This document shows positions 1 through 6,949 of a stretch of DNA of 34,290 bases, piece after piece; the stretch's first letter is position 1; each line of letters starts with the position of its first letter. Location of the stretch: IMG/VR virus record IMGVR_UViG_3300045922_000607, positions 1 through 34,290 of that record. The stretch is one strand, 5' to 3'. The stretch comes from a virus. Below the pieces are notes generated by a model. The model saw only the letters and a program-made list of their open reading frames with translations. It was not told where the DNA came from and searched no databases. The position numbers and the translations under genes are program-made.

Positions 1-139
1 TCACCGCCGGCAGGGCCGGCAGCGCAGTTAGTTTGGGGCAGTGATGCAGATCGAGCAGCGTGACACGGCTAAAATCGCCGTTCAAGTTGCCCGCGCGAAG
101 CGCAATTCTAGCGCTATCGTTCGTGTGGACAACAGTCAT
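1..139 (-). CDS. LPX-type leucine-rich repeat protein, N-terminal part only (runs off window)
   Basis: This is the first 46 codons of a second LRR gene, cut by the window edge. The ATG is at 137-139 on the minus strand, behind a GAAAGG ribosome site. Its sequence is identical to the start of the neighbouring complete LRR gene: residues begin MTVVHTNDSARIALRAGNLN, a capping segment, followed by the first LRR (LLDLHHCPKL). It overlaps the last 26 bp of the upstream LRR gene (stop at 114-116), so the two are probably translated as a coupled tandem pair. Function is unknown; the 5' identity shows a recent duplication or unequal crossover. Confidence 0.7.
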   Translation of the reverse strand, partial: MTVVHTNDSARIALRAGNLNGDFSRVTLLDLHHCPKLTALPALPAV

Positions 140-152
140 TCTGATCCTTTCT
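1..152. repeat. Direct repeat copy 1 (identical to 962-1113)
   Basis: Bases 1-152 equal bases 962-1113 without mismatch. The repeat covers the ribosome site, start codon and first 46 codons of the two LRR genes. Because copy 1 begins at base 1, its true length may be greater and the contig edge may be an assembly break in this repeat. Confidence 0.95.
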
Positions 153-1100
153 ACTGTGTGAAGGAGCTTGGGTGGCGTCGCGCTTACAGCCACTAGCTGT
201 CTCTATCCTGCGCAGTTCTTCGGCGTGGATTGCTGCGCAGTATGCGTCGCCGCGTTCACGATCTGGGTAGTTGGGCGAGCCCCAGTGCGCGAGCGCAGAG
301 GCTGCGTCGGGGAAATGCCGGCAACCGGCAATGTAGACGCTTCCACCGCGGTAGAGGCTATAGTTGCGCTCGTCGGTGTAGAGCGCCCTTAGTCCGGAGC
401 AGCCAAAGAGGGCAAGCGACTTCACCACCGGGAAAGCCGGCAGGACAGTCACTTTGGGGCATTGAGACAAGATGAGCCATGTCACTGCCGGGAGATCCGG
501 CAGCGCAGTCAGTTGGGAGCAACGGAACAAGTCTAGCTTCGTCACCGCTGGGAGATCCGGCAGCAAAGTCACTCCGGGGCAGTTGTACAGAGCGAGTGTC
601 TTCACCGCCGGGAGGGCCGGCAGCGCAGTTAGTTTGGGGCAGTGGGAGAGAGCAAGCAACGTCACCGCCGGAAGGTCCGGCAGGGAAGTCACTTCGGGGC
701 AGTAAGACAAGATGAGCGTCTTCACCGCCGGGAGGGCCGGCAGGGAAGTCACTCCGGGGCAGCCGGACAAGTCAAGCTTAGTTACCGCCGGAAGGGCCGG
801 CAGCGCAGTTACTCCAGGGCAACAAGACAGGGTGAGCTTCGTCACCGCTGGGAGGGCCGGCAGAGCCGTAACTCCGGGGCAGTGGGAGAGGGCTAACGAC
901 GTCACCGCCGGGAGGGCCGGCAGCGCAGTTAGTTTGGGGCAGTGGGACAAGATGAGCCATGTCACCGCCGGCAGGGCCGGCAGCGCAGTTAGTTTGGGGC
1001 AGTGATGCAGATCGAGCAGCGTGACACGGCTAAAATCGCCGTTCAAGTTGCCCGCGCGAAGCGCAATTCTAGCGCTATCGTTCGTGTGGACAACAGTCAT
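114..1100 (-). CDS. LPX-type leucine-rich repeat protein with C-terminal GCRxF/HWGSP domain
   Basis: The protein has 328 residues. An N-terminal cap (residues 1-30) is followed by about ten 20-residue repeats of the form LPALPAVTxLxLSxCPxVTA, up to about residue 230. This is the LPX-like bacterial LRR spacing also seen in YopM/IpaH proteins, here with Cys at the usual Asn position. The C-terminus (about 235-310) carries AGCRHFPDAASALAHWGSP, YPDRERGDAYCAAIHAEE and related conserved-looking text that I associate with phage-encoded repeat proteins. There is no signal peptide. The start is an ATG at 1098-1100 with AAAGGA 5 bp upstream. The gene is much more G+C-rich than the structural genes. A role in protein or glycan binding is likely from the fold; the partner cannot be read. 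Confidence 0.75.
   Translation of the reverse strand: MTVVHTNDSARIALRAGNLNGDFSRVTLLDLHHCPKLTALPALPAVTWLILSHCPKLTALPALPAVTSLALSHCPGVTALPALPAVTKLTLSCCPGVTALPALPAVTKLDLSGCPGVTSLPALPAVKTLILSYCPEVTSLPDLPAVTLLALSHCPKLTALPALPAVKTLALYNCPGVTLLPDLPAVTKLDLFRCSQLTALPDLPAVTWLILSQCPKVTVLPAFPVVKSLALFGCSGLRALYTDERNYSLYRGGSVYIAGCRHFPDAASALAHWGSPNYPDRERGDAYCAAIHAEELRRIETASGCKRDATQAPSHSRKDQNDCCPHER
421..1020. repeat. 60-bp tandem repeat array coding for the LRRs
   Basis: Ten consecutive 60-bp units, each starting close to (g)tcaccgccgg and containing a ccggcag core, encode the 20-residue LRRs on the minus strand. Units differ mainly at the solvent-exposed codons. Such an array can expand or contract by slippage or recombination, and the array end lies inside the 152-bp direct repeat. 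Confidence 0.9.
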
Positions 1101-1113
1101 TCTGATCCTTTCT
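962..1113. repeat. Direct repeat copy 2 (identical to 1-152)
   Basis: This copy forms the 5' end of the complete LRR gene. Identity stops just upstream of the shared AAAGGATCAGA ribosome-binding region (base 153 is a, base 1114 is t), which places a recombination junction there. Confidence 0.95.
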
Positions 1114-1164
1114 TTTACGCGGGGTCAGACTGGTAATGAATTGGTCAGTACGGCGTTCAGTCAT
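1075..1164 (-). CDS. Possible 29-residue ORF overlapping the LRR gene start
   Basis: A short ORF (MTERRTDQFITSLTPRKRKD and onward) ends inside the LRR gene 25 bp past its start. Its last 12 residues (RKDQNDCCPHER) equal the C-terminus of the LRR protein encoded at 114-1100, because the same 5' region sits in front of both LRR genes. It could be a translationally coupled leader or simply an open frame created by the duplication. There is no clear Shine-Dalgarno. A further G+C-rich piece to about 1240 holds other short frames but nothing I can name. Confidence 0.25.
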   Translation of the reverse strand: MTERRTDQFITSLTPRKRKDQNDCCPHER

Positions 1165-1313
1165 TGGCGAAGCTGCGCCAGTTGTCACTCTTGTTCAGCC
1201 GCTCGATTGACCGCGGCGCGAGCTCGGACGGAGGCCCCGGTGACTTGTTTAGTACTCACGCTAATCTGCTACAAACGTTAAGACAGTGTTATTACTTTGT
1301 TATTTGAGTTCTG

Positions 1314-1796
1314 CTAGGGCCTCCACAGTGGAGGCCACGGTTGATCATCGTCTTCTACTGCAGTTTGATACTCTAGTCGAGTAGCTGTTAGCCGTCGCTG
1401 AGCTAGATCTAAGTTTCTCTTTGCTCCTGCTAGATCACCAAAGGCCACTAGAGCAGCAGCGATACGCAAGAAAGCTTCAGAGTCAGCTCGGGCTTCACAG
1501 CCCTCGTCTAACACTGTTCGAGTTATAGTGATTGAGCCTAGTATTCCTCCTATGGCTACAGCGCCGTCTCCAACAAAGCAGGATCCTTGAGCGGTCATAG
1601 CTGGAGGCGCTATTGCATCTGGATTTGTTCGAATTGTCTGGCGATTGTTTCCACTCCCGCTCCCTCCTACGATAGCAATCGCTTGAGATCCTGCTGTCGC
1701 ATCTAGAGTCTGGCTTTTAGCTCCTTGAAACCCTGACCAGAAGCTGGCAGCAAGAAAAATCAAGACTGCATACAAGAGTAGACGTTTGCAAGTCAT
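1314..1796 (-). CDS. Secreted phage protein of unknown function
   Basis: The protein has 160 residues. A signal peptide is clear: MTCKRLLLYAVLIFLAASFW followed by a likely cleavage near Ala26-Lys27. The mature part contains TNPDAIAPPAMTAQGSC, a Gly-rich stretch and DEGCEARADSEAF, then a helical region and a Pro/Trp-rich tail (PWPPLWRP). The pattern 'NPDA-x-PPA, C, Gly-rich, D-x-(G/N)C, Leu/Ala-rich helix' resembles small exported proteins common in Gram-negative phages, whose role is unknown. The ATG at 1794-1796 has AGAAGGA 7 bp upstream. It lies downstream of the tail spike, separated by a terminator-like hairpin. Confidence 0.7.
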   Translation of the reverse strand: MTCKRLLLYAVLIFLAASFWSGFQGAKSQTLDATAGSQAIAIVGGSGSGNNRQTIRTNPDAIAPPAMTAQGSCFVGDGAVAIGGILGSITITRTVLDEGCEARADSEAFLRIAAALVAFGDLAGAKRNLDLAQRRLTATRLEYQTAVEDDDQPWPPLWRP

Positions 1797-1930
1797 TCGG
1801 GTTTCCTTCTACAATCTGTGCTAGTTGTGTTTATTCTTGCTGAATTGATTAATGGAAAGCATCATCATAGCTGTAGTTAAGCTAATCCAGCAAAAAAGAG
1901 CTTAAGTATCGGTACAGAACCAACATAGTG

Positions 1931-1966
1931 AAACGATAGCCTTAGAGAGATAAGGCTATCGTTTTA
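1931..1966. terminator. Terminator hairpin downstream of the tail-spike gene
   Basis: The 14-bp arms aaacgatagcctta and taaggctatcgttt enclose a gagaga loop, a perfect long stem 70 bp past the spike stop codon. T-runs flank it on both strands (better on the plus side), so it can act in both directions. A second, weaker plus-strand hairpin (aagcc-tttatt-ggctt followed by T's) sits at about 1980-2000. Confidence 0.6.
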
Positions 1967-2032
1967 GCAGTTCTTAGTTAAGCCTTTATTGGCTTTTTTC
2001 AAAATCTAGCTAAGTAAGATAGTAATTAGAAG

Positions 2033-5000
2033 CTAGATAGTATTCAGGCGCAGCACGGCCACCGCGGCCGAGGCGTTGGAATTTGTTCCGCTTGCGGCGC
2101 TCGCGGCCGCGGTGGCCGCTGGCGTCGCCAGACGCAGCCCGACAAACTGCCCGGCGGTCGGGTTCAGGTCCGTCACCGCGATCAGCGCGTCGCCCGGCGT
2201 CAGCGTCGGGCTTTCGCCGTTGTTCCATGCCGCGGCGACGAGCATCGCGTCGGCTGCGGTAGGCGTCACCGAGACAGAACCGCCGGCCGTGCCCCACGTC
2301 GCGCCGTTCGAGGCGAAAGGCGACGACGCAAGCGACCAGCCCGTTGCCGGCGTCAGCACCGCGAAGGCCATGCGCACCGAGCCCGACCAGTTGTAGCTTA
2401 CGTCGATGCTCGCCGTCCCCGCCGGCAGCGTGACCTGATGGAAGGCGACGCGCACGAAGTCGGTCGCCGAGTGTATGCCGATCAGGCTGACCTGTCCGCC
2501 GGCAAGGGTCAGCGCGCTGCCGATGTTGTTGCCCGAGCCGTCCTTTGGCTGCACGCTGATGCTCGACAGGGTTCGCGAGCTTGCCCCGAGCCGCACCATC
2601 GCCGCCAGAACGACAAGACCCGCCGCAGCCGACATCGTGTCGGCCGTGTGCAGCGCCTTGCTGCCTGTCCCGGTTGCCGGAGAAAAGTAGCTCGACCGCA
2701 ACTCCATCGCCGCGCCGGAGCTCGCGACCGTCACCGCAGCGGACGTCGCCACCGCGCTTGCCTGCCCAAGATGGTCGACCTGCCGCCAATGCGCGTAGTA
2801 GGTTCCCGAGGGGATACCGGTCCGCTCGACGGTGCGCGTTCCGGGCGCAATCATGGCGTCGCCGCTGATGCTTCCCGCCGCCTCGCCGAGGACGCCAATG
2901 GAGCCGACAGCCGGCGGCGTCGCGCTCGTCGTCAGCGACCACGACAGCACGCCGCCCGCCTTGGCGTGCGTGACGCCGATCACAACCTCGCCCACCGCAT
3001 CGCTGACAGCGGTCGGGTCGCTCAGCGTCGGCGTCGCGCGGGTTTCGGCGATCAGCGCCCGCAGCCCCTCCGCGTCGTAGGTCTGCGTCGCGTGGTCGAT
3101 GAGGTCGGGTCTGCTGTGCGCGCCGAACCCCGCCAGCGGGCTGCCGGCCAGCGGTTTGAACGCCTGCATGAACTCGGCGTAGGTGTTGAAGGTCCCGCCC
3201 GTGGCGAAGTCGCCGAAGTTGGGATAGCGGACGAAGTTATCCTCGCACCACGCGGCATAGGCCGCCGGGTTGTTCATCACCGAGCCGGGGCGGTAGTTGT
3301 CGCCGGTGTCCACGCCGCCCGTAGTTGTGCCCGTCCCGATGGACTGCGTGATGTTGCGCGAGATCAGGATTTGCTTCGTCGGGTCGTAGGGGTTGCCGAT
3401 GCTGTCGGGTTGGTCGTTTATGATGATGGCGGAAGAAGACGAGCCGCCCGCCTTGCGAACAAACGCCGGGTCTTTCGGGTCGGGCAGGCAGGTGTTCAGA
3501 GCGATCAGCGCTTCCCAGCCGCGGCTCATCTTGAGCCCGTTTAAACCCGAAACGGACACGACGTTGCCGCAGAACAGCGCGTCTTTCCAGAAGGAGATCG
3601 GGTTAAAATTATCGTGCGTGCCGTTCAACGAACCGTTGTCGGCGCGGTCGCCGCCAGGAGTAAAGCCTACCGACACCATGATGTTGCCGATAACATGCGT
3701 GTCGATGCTGTCTACGTTGCGCACAGCTGAGCCGGGAGGCGCGTTGTTGTCAGGACTGACCGCGCTAGGCGAGTTGCGAACCTGCCACAGGTCCGCGTGC
3801 GCCGTGCTGGCTTGCAGGATCATGCCCGGCGTCTCAATCTCGCCCAGCGCAATCAGCGCATTGACGTTCACCGTCTCGGCGTCGTATTCCAGTTCGATCA
3901 GGTCGCCGCCAAGCCGGTAAATCCACCGGCTGTTGGCTTGCCAGTTGACCCAAGTCTGATAATCGTATTTGAGCTGATTGCGCTGTTTCGGGATGTTTTC
4001 CAGCGCCGCTTCCAGCCCGGCAGGCGCGCTGGGGACGAACAGGAAACCGAAGCGGCCATCGTAGTTGTCAAACTTACCTTGCCACAACGAAACGCCGCCC
4101 GCGGGCAGGGTCAGCACGATACGGCCCTTGCGCAAGTCGGGGCCGGGATTGCCGTTCGGGATGTCGACCCAGTCGTTCGGCCCGCGCTGCGTCGCGTCGG
4201 GACCGTAGAAGCGCACGCTCACGACCTCGGTGCGGCTCCCGATCTTGACGGACTTCTCGAACACGTTGAACAGCACGCGCGAGCCGGTGTGGTCGCCGCC
4301 GCCCTTCATCACGTCCTCGTAGGCGTCGCGGAAAATGCCCCGCTCGATCCGGCAGTTGGGACCGGGGATGTTCACCGCCGCGAAGCAGCCGCCCTCGACG
4401 CGGCACTCGATGTAAGCGCAGTTCGGCCAGGTTTCGTCAAAACGTATGGCGCTGGGCAACAGCTTGCCGTCCTCGGGCGAGGTGATGTCGAGGCCGGTGA
4501 CGGTGCAGCGCGTCAGCGTGACATTCCGCCCGGTGCGCGGCGACGGACAGCCCCAGAACACCGCCTTTTTCGCGCCCTTCATGCTGTTGTTGGGCGAGCA
4601 GAACCCGTTAAGGTCGCGCAGTTCGACGTGCTTCAGCCGGCCGAGGTTGAGTTGCCAGATGCGCGGGCTCGCGCCGTCATGCGGGCGGATCACGATGTCG
4701 CCGTCCGTCTCGGGGTCGCCGGCGTGCAGCGTCACGTTCGGGTCGTCCCAGTCCGGGCGGGACGCCCAGCCCAGCGAGATGGTCGTGTTCGCCAGATTGC
4801 GCGCGAACCCGTAGTCGCCGGTGCGCAAGAGGATGTGGTCGCCGTAGGCGGACGCCTGAAAGGCCGCCTGCATCTCCGCAACGCTGGCGACGGAGCGCGC
4901 GCCGGGGACGCTTGTGATCGCCGCTGGCACATCGCCGAGCGCGGTCGTACAGGTGGCGGTTGCCGCGACTACGGCTTCGTTCGCCTTTCGCACCAGCGCG

Positions 5001-5845
5001 CCACCAACTAACTCGATGCCGGTCGGCAGGCCCGTCGCGCTGATGATGTCCAGTTGACTGCCAGCGAGCGTTGGCCGCCAAGCGCCCGCGCCGCCAAGCG
5101 TCAGCGCGCCGAACGGAGCATTCTGCGTTCCGGCGGCCACGCCGACAGTCGGCGTAGCGGTTCGGTTTGCCTGGACCGGCGAACTATCGCCCACCGAGTT
5201 CCTAAACCGCAGGTTGCTGACAGTCGTCGGCGCGTCGTTTGCTAGGCCGGTGATCAGATAGTTTCCGGCGACAGTCGGCGTCACCGCCCGCTCGATGTCC
5301 GCGCCGCCGTTGATTCTGTATATTAAATGCGTGATGGGAGAGCCGCCAGACAGCGGTTCGGCGGTGATCGACAGCAGCAGTGCGCCACCCGTCACGGGGA
5401 GCGCCGCGTCGGTCAACGCGACGCGGGAATTGGGAATAGCTGACGGGCGGCGCACGCCGGACAGCGTGATTACTTTTGTGTCGCCCCACAGCCCATAACG
5501 GCTGGGCGAGAGCTCGACACCGGTGTCCGGATCTACGATGCGGTTTCGCACAGGCCTTAGGCGAAATCCTAGCGTTGCAAGTGGAGGTAGGGCCGTAATT
5601 AGGCGCGTCTGCACCGCCAGCGGAACTTCTCGCGGCGAGGCGCCAGACACATCAAGTTCAAAGTGGCTCCATTGGCCCAGCGCGTCAGCGGGCGGAGCGG
5701 GCAAGTCCGCCAGGTCGAGGATCGTCAGCATAGCTCGGTCCCACGCCTCCTGGTCCACAATAGACCAGGCGCTTGTAGGTAAGACGCCGGCTCTCGCCGC
5801 GCTGATCGCGCTCAACTTAGTAATTTTAATTCCGACGCCGATCAT
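2033..5845 (-). CDS. Tail spike / tail fibre with parallel beta-helix (polysaccharide lyase-like) domain
   Basis: The protein has 1270 residues. An N-terminal part (1-120), probably the virion-attachment region, is followed by an Ig/FN3-like segment (about 150-240). Then comes SVASVAEMQAAFQASAYGDH leading into ILLRTGDY at about residue 318. This is the entry motif seen in secreted parallel beta-helix lyases (pectate-lyase/chondroitinase-B-like), and it continues through short repeating turns to about residue 850 (LNGFCSPNNSMKG, RCTVTGLDI, YIECRVEGGC, NCRIERGIF). The C-terminal 300 residues look like beta-rich carbohydrate-binding modules. The ATG at 5843-5845 has GAAAGG 8 bp upstream. The gene is G+C-rich and transcribed against the other tail genes, which suggests horizontal exchange of a receptor-degrading module. 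The exact substrate cannot be deduced. Confidence 0.85.
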   Translation of the reverse strand: MIGVGIKITKLSAISAARAGVLPTSAWSIVDQEAWDRAMLTILDLADLPAPPADALGQWSHFELDVSGASPREVPLAVQTRLITALPPLATLGFRLRPVRNRIVDPDTGVELSPSRYGLWGDTKVITLSGVRRPSAIPNSRVALTDAALPVTGGALLLSITAEPLSGGSPITHLIYRINGGADIERAVTPTVAGNYLITGLANDAPTTVSNLRFRNSVGDSSPVQANRTATPTVGVAAGTQNAPFGALTLGGAGAWRPTLAGSQLDIISATGLPTGIELVGGALVRKANEAVVAATATCTTALGDVPAAITSVPGARSVASVAEMQAAFQASAYGDHILLRTGDYGFARNLANTTISLGWASRPDWDDPNVTLHAGDPETDGDIVIRPHDGASPRIWQLNLGRLKHVELRDLNGFCSPNNSMKGAKKAVFWGCPSPRTGRNVTLTRCTVTGLDITSPEDGKLLPSAIRFDETWPNCAYIECRVEGGCFAAVNIPGPNCRIERGIFRDAYEDVMKGGGDHTGSRVLFNVFEKSVKIGSRTEVVSVRFYGPDATQRGPNDWVDIPNGNPGPDLRKGRIVLTLPAGGVSLWQGKFDNYDGRFGFLFVPSAPAGLEAALENIPKQRNQLKYDYQTWVNWQANSRWIYRLGGDLIELEYDAETVNVNALIALGEIETPGMILQASTAHADLWQVRNSPSAVSPDNNAPPGSAVRNVDSIDTHVIGNIMVSVGFTPGGDRADNGSLNGTHDNFNPISFWKDALFCGNVVSVSGLNGLKMSRGWEALIALNTCLPDPKDPAFVRKAGGSSSSAIIINDQPDSIGNPYDPTKQILISRNITQSIGTGTTTGGVDTGDNYRPGSVMNNPAAYAAWCEDNFVRYPNFGDFATGGTFNTYAEFMQAFKPLAGSPLAGFGAHSRPDLIDHATQTYDAEGLRALIAETRATPTLSDPTAVSDAVGEVVIGVTHAKAGGVLSWSLTTSATPPAVGSIGVLGEAAGSISGDAMIAPGTRTVERTGIPSGTYYAHWRQVDHLGQASAVATSAAVTVASSGAAMELRSSYFSPATGTGSKALHTADTMSAAAGLVVLAAMVRLGASSRTLSSISVQPKDGSGNNIGSALTLAGGQVSLIGIHSATDFVRVAFHQVTLPAGTASIDVSYNWSGSVRMAFAVLTPATGWSLASSPFASNGATWGTAGGSVSVTPTAADAMLVAAAWNNGESPTLTPGDALIAVTDLNPTAGQFVGLRLATPAATAAASAASGTNSNASAAVAVLRLNTI
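3877..3932. repeat. Internal spike segment duplicated upstream of the gene
   Basis: This segment encodes RWIYRLGGDLIELEYDAE on the minus strand inside the spike. It aligns with 5859-5914 with six mismatches, three of which change residues (G/V, E/K, D/N). Confidence 0.85.
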
Positions 5846-5931
5846 TGCACACGCCTTTCAGCGTTGTATTCTAGTTTGATCAGGTCGCCGACGAGCCGGT
5901 AAATCCACCGGCTGACTCTGATTTTTATCAT
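5842..5931 (-). CDS. 29-residue leader ORF overlapping the tail-spike start (duplicated spike fragment)
   Basis: The ATG at 5929-5931, with AAAGG 7 bp upstream, encodes MIKIRVSRWIYRLVGDLIKL plus EYNAERRVQ. Its TGA overlaps the spike ATG (ATGA), a coupling arrangement. The body closely matches an internal spike segment (SRWIYRLGGDLIELEYDAE). The DNA at 5859-5914 and 3877-3932 agrees at 50 of 56 positions. It is either a translational-coupling leader created by partial duplication or a relic of an earlier spike gene end left by module exchange. Confidence 0.5.
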   Translation of the reverse strand: MIKIRVSRWIYRLVGDLIKLEYNAERRVQ

Positions 5932-5995
5932 TAAAAAACCTTTTGTTTTGTGTTGCGAAAGAATTGCTAAGAGTTTGTTCTAGTGTACAACTACA

Positions 5996-6030
5996 ATTAT
6001 ATTTAATAGCAAATCAAGTACTTAAGCTAG
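5996..6030 (-). promoter_or_regulatory. Probable promoter of leader ORF and tail spike
   Basis: A perfect TATAAT lies on the minus strand (plus 5996-6001), with TTAAGT 18 bp upstream as a weak -35. It is about 65 bp upstream of the 29-codon leader. No other clear element is seen in 5932-6099. Confidence 0.4.
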
Positions 6031-6099
6031 TAAAATTGGCTGTGTAAGTAGTCTTGTTATTTTTAGTGTTAATACAGGACATTTTATTATGATGTAGTT

Positions 6100-6125
6100 G
6101 CGGGTGACTAACAGCAGCCACCCGC
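6100..6125 (-). terminator. Hairpin downstream of the secreted-protein gene
   Basis: Arms gcgggtg and cacccgc enclose a 12-base loop, 14 bp past the stop of the 6139-6477 gene. No strong T-run follows on the minus strand, so termination may be partial. Confidence 0.4.
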
Positions 6126-6138
6126 GGTTTACTTTAGG

Positions 6139-6477
6139 TCAACGAGGCCCGAACTGACCAAAGGCTCGTCCTGTTCCAACCACGGTAGACAAACCTAGAA
6201 AGTTCCTGCCGAAGGCTTCAGTCACAGTGTTGCCCCAAGTTTGAGCACGATTTCGAGTCACTTCTGCGCCTGCGCTACTTTGATTTGCCAAGCCGAGTTC
6301 CCATGGCCCGACTTGACCAGGGTTAACCATACCAGACATCACAAACGAAGCAGCAGAACCCGCTGGTCTTAGTACTGTAGAGGAGGTAGCGTACGCTGGT
6401 GAGAAAAAACCAAGCATAAAGAAAGCAAGAACCGAAAGTAGGACAGGAATTGAGTTAGTTTGATTGAGAGTAGTCAT
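6139..6477 (-). CDS. Small secreted protein of unknown function
   Basis: I choose the ATG at 6475-6477 because AAGGAAAC lies 8 bp upstream; a longer reading from 6504 has no such site. The 112-residue product starts MTTLNQTNSIPVLLSVLAFF, a hydrophobic stretch ending at SPAYA, so signal peptidase I cleavage before Thr-Ser is likely. The mature part of about 80 residues is Gly/Asn-rich, without Cys, and ends TGRAFGQFGPR. I do not recognise a family. It is the second exported small protein of the leftward cluster, after 1314-1796; both flank the spike, which may point to surface or periplasmic action. Confidence 0.65.
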   Translation of the reverse strand: MTTLNQTNSIPVLLSVLAFFMLGFFSPAYATSSTVLRPAGSAASFVMSGMVNPGQVGPWELGLANQSSAGAEVTRNRAQTWGNTVTEAFGRNFLGLSTVVGTGRAFGQFGPR

Positions 6478-6509
6478 AAGTTGTTTCCTTGTTCGAGTTG
6501 TCAACGTAG

Positions 6510-6602
6510 CTAGGCTAAGATAATTATTACTAGGAGTATTAGCATTAAGGACAGCAAGGATGCTCTTGCTAAGCAGTCTAAAAAGTATTCAAAATTGTTC
6601 AT
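6510..6602 (-). CDS. Possible 30-residue single-pass membrane peptide
   Basis: The ORF MNNFEYFLDCLARASLLSLM continues with LILLVIIILA. About 18 uninterrupted hydrophobic residues at the C-terminus form a membrane helix. The start codon overlaps the end of the preceding tiny ORF, and AGAAAG lies a few bases upstream. It could be a small holin-like or regulatory membrane peptide, or chance; only the composition supports it. Confidence 0.3.
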   Translation of the reverse strand: MNNFEYFLDCLARASLLSLMLILLVIIILA

Positions 6603-6651
6603 TATACTTTCTGAGCTTGAAGGCTAACAAGATTAGAAGTGCTGTTGTCAT
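6589..6651 (-). CDS. Possible 20-residue hydrophobic peptide coupled to the Cys-cluster gene
   Basis: The ATG at 6649-6651 is one base past the stop of the 6653-6949 gene. It encodes MTTALLILLAFKLRKYNEQF: a short hydrophobic run, then basic residues. The tight stop/start spacing and the following overlapping membrane ORF suggest a chain of small coupled genes, but the length makes this weak. Confidence 0.22.
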   Translation of the reverse strand: MTTALLILLAFKLRKYNEQF

Positions 6652-6652
6652 T

Positions 6653-6949
6653 TTATTTATCTTGTTCTTCTTCTGAGTAGTCTTTACTATTAAAACGGTT
6701 TCGAGTGTTAAAAGGATTTTTTCCCATTCTGAGTAGCCAGAGAGGGCAAGTCACGGAAGTACACTTACGAACCTCAGACTCAACTCCGCCGCAGCAGTCT
6801 AAGCACTTTGACCGAACTAGTTTGATAGTTGAAGTGATCTTAGTAAGATCGGCTAATTCTTCTTTAGTCAATTCTTTTGGTAGTCTACCAATAAGACAAC
6901 CTTGGTCTGAGTTGTAAGGAGAAACTTCTAAGTAACGACTAGTATTCAA
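6653..6949 (-). CDS. Small Cys-cluster (zinc-binding-like) phage protein
   Basis: The protein has 98 residues. The central signature is C-L-D-C-C-G-G, then EVRKCTSVTCPLWLLRMGKN. The arrangement CxxCC...C....CPLWxxRMGxNP recurs in small phage and prophage proteins of unknown function and looks like a zinc-binding knuckle. The only start available is TTG at 6947-6949; no ATG is in frame before the Cys cluster. A TGC-TATAAT promoter lies so close that the transcript would be nearly leaderless, so start and promoter may need re-examination. It could bind nucleic acid (inference). Confidence 0.65.
   Translation of the reverse strand: MNTSRYLEVSPYNSDQGCLIGRLPKELTKEELADLTKITSTIKLVRSKCLDCCGGVESEVRKCTSVTCPLWLLRMGKNPFNTRNRFNSKDYSEEEQDK

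Noticed and set aside
421-1020. Regular 60-bp repeats as a CRISPR array
   Set aside because: Repeats are contiguous with no spacers and encode in-frame leucine-rich repeats.
1114-1300. Insertion sequence remnant between the LRR gene and the secreted protein gene
   Set aside because: G+C-rich text with short frames is present, but no transposase motif or terminal inverted repeats can be seen.
2438-5011. Long plus-strand open frames (2438-3544, 3797-5011) opposite the tail spike
   Set aside because: They are Arg/Ala-rich, lack ribosome sites and are explained by the high G+C of the antisense spike gene.
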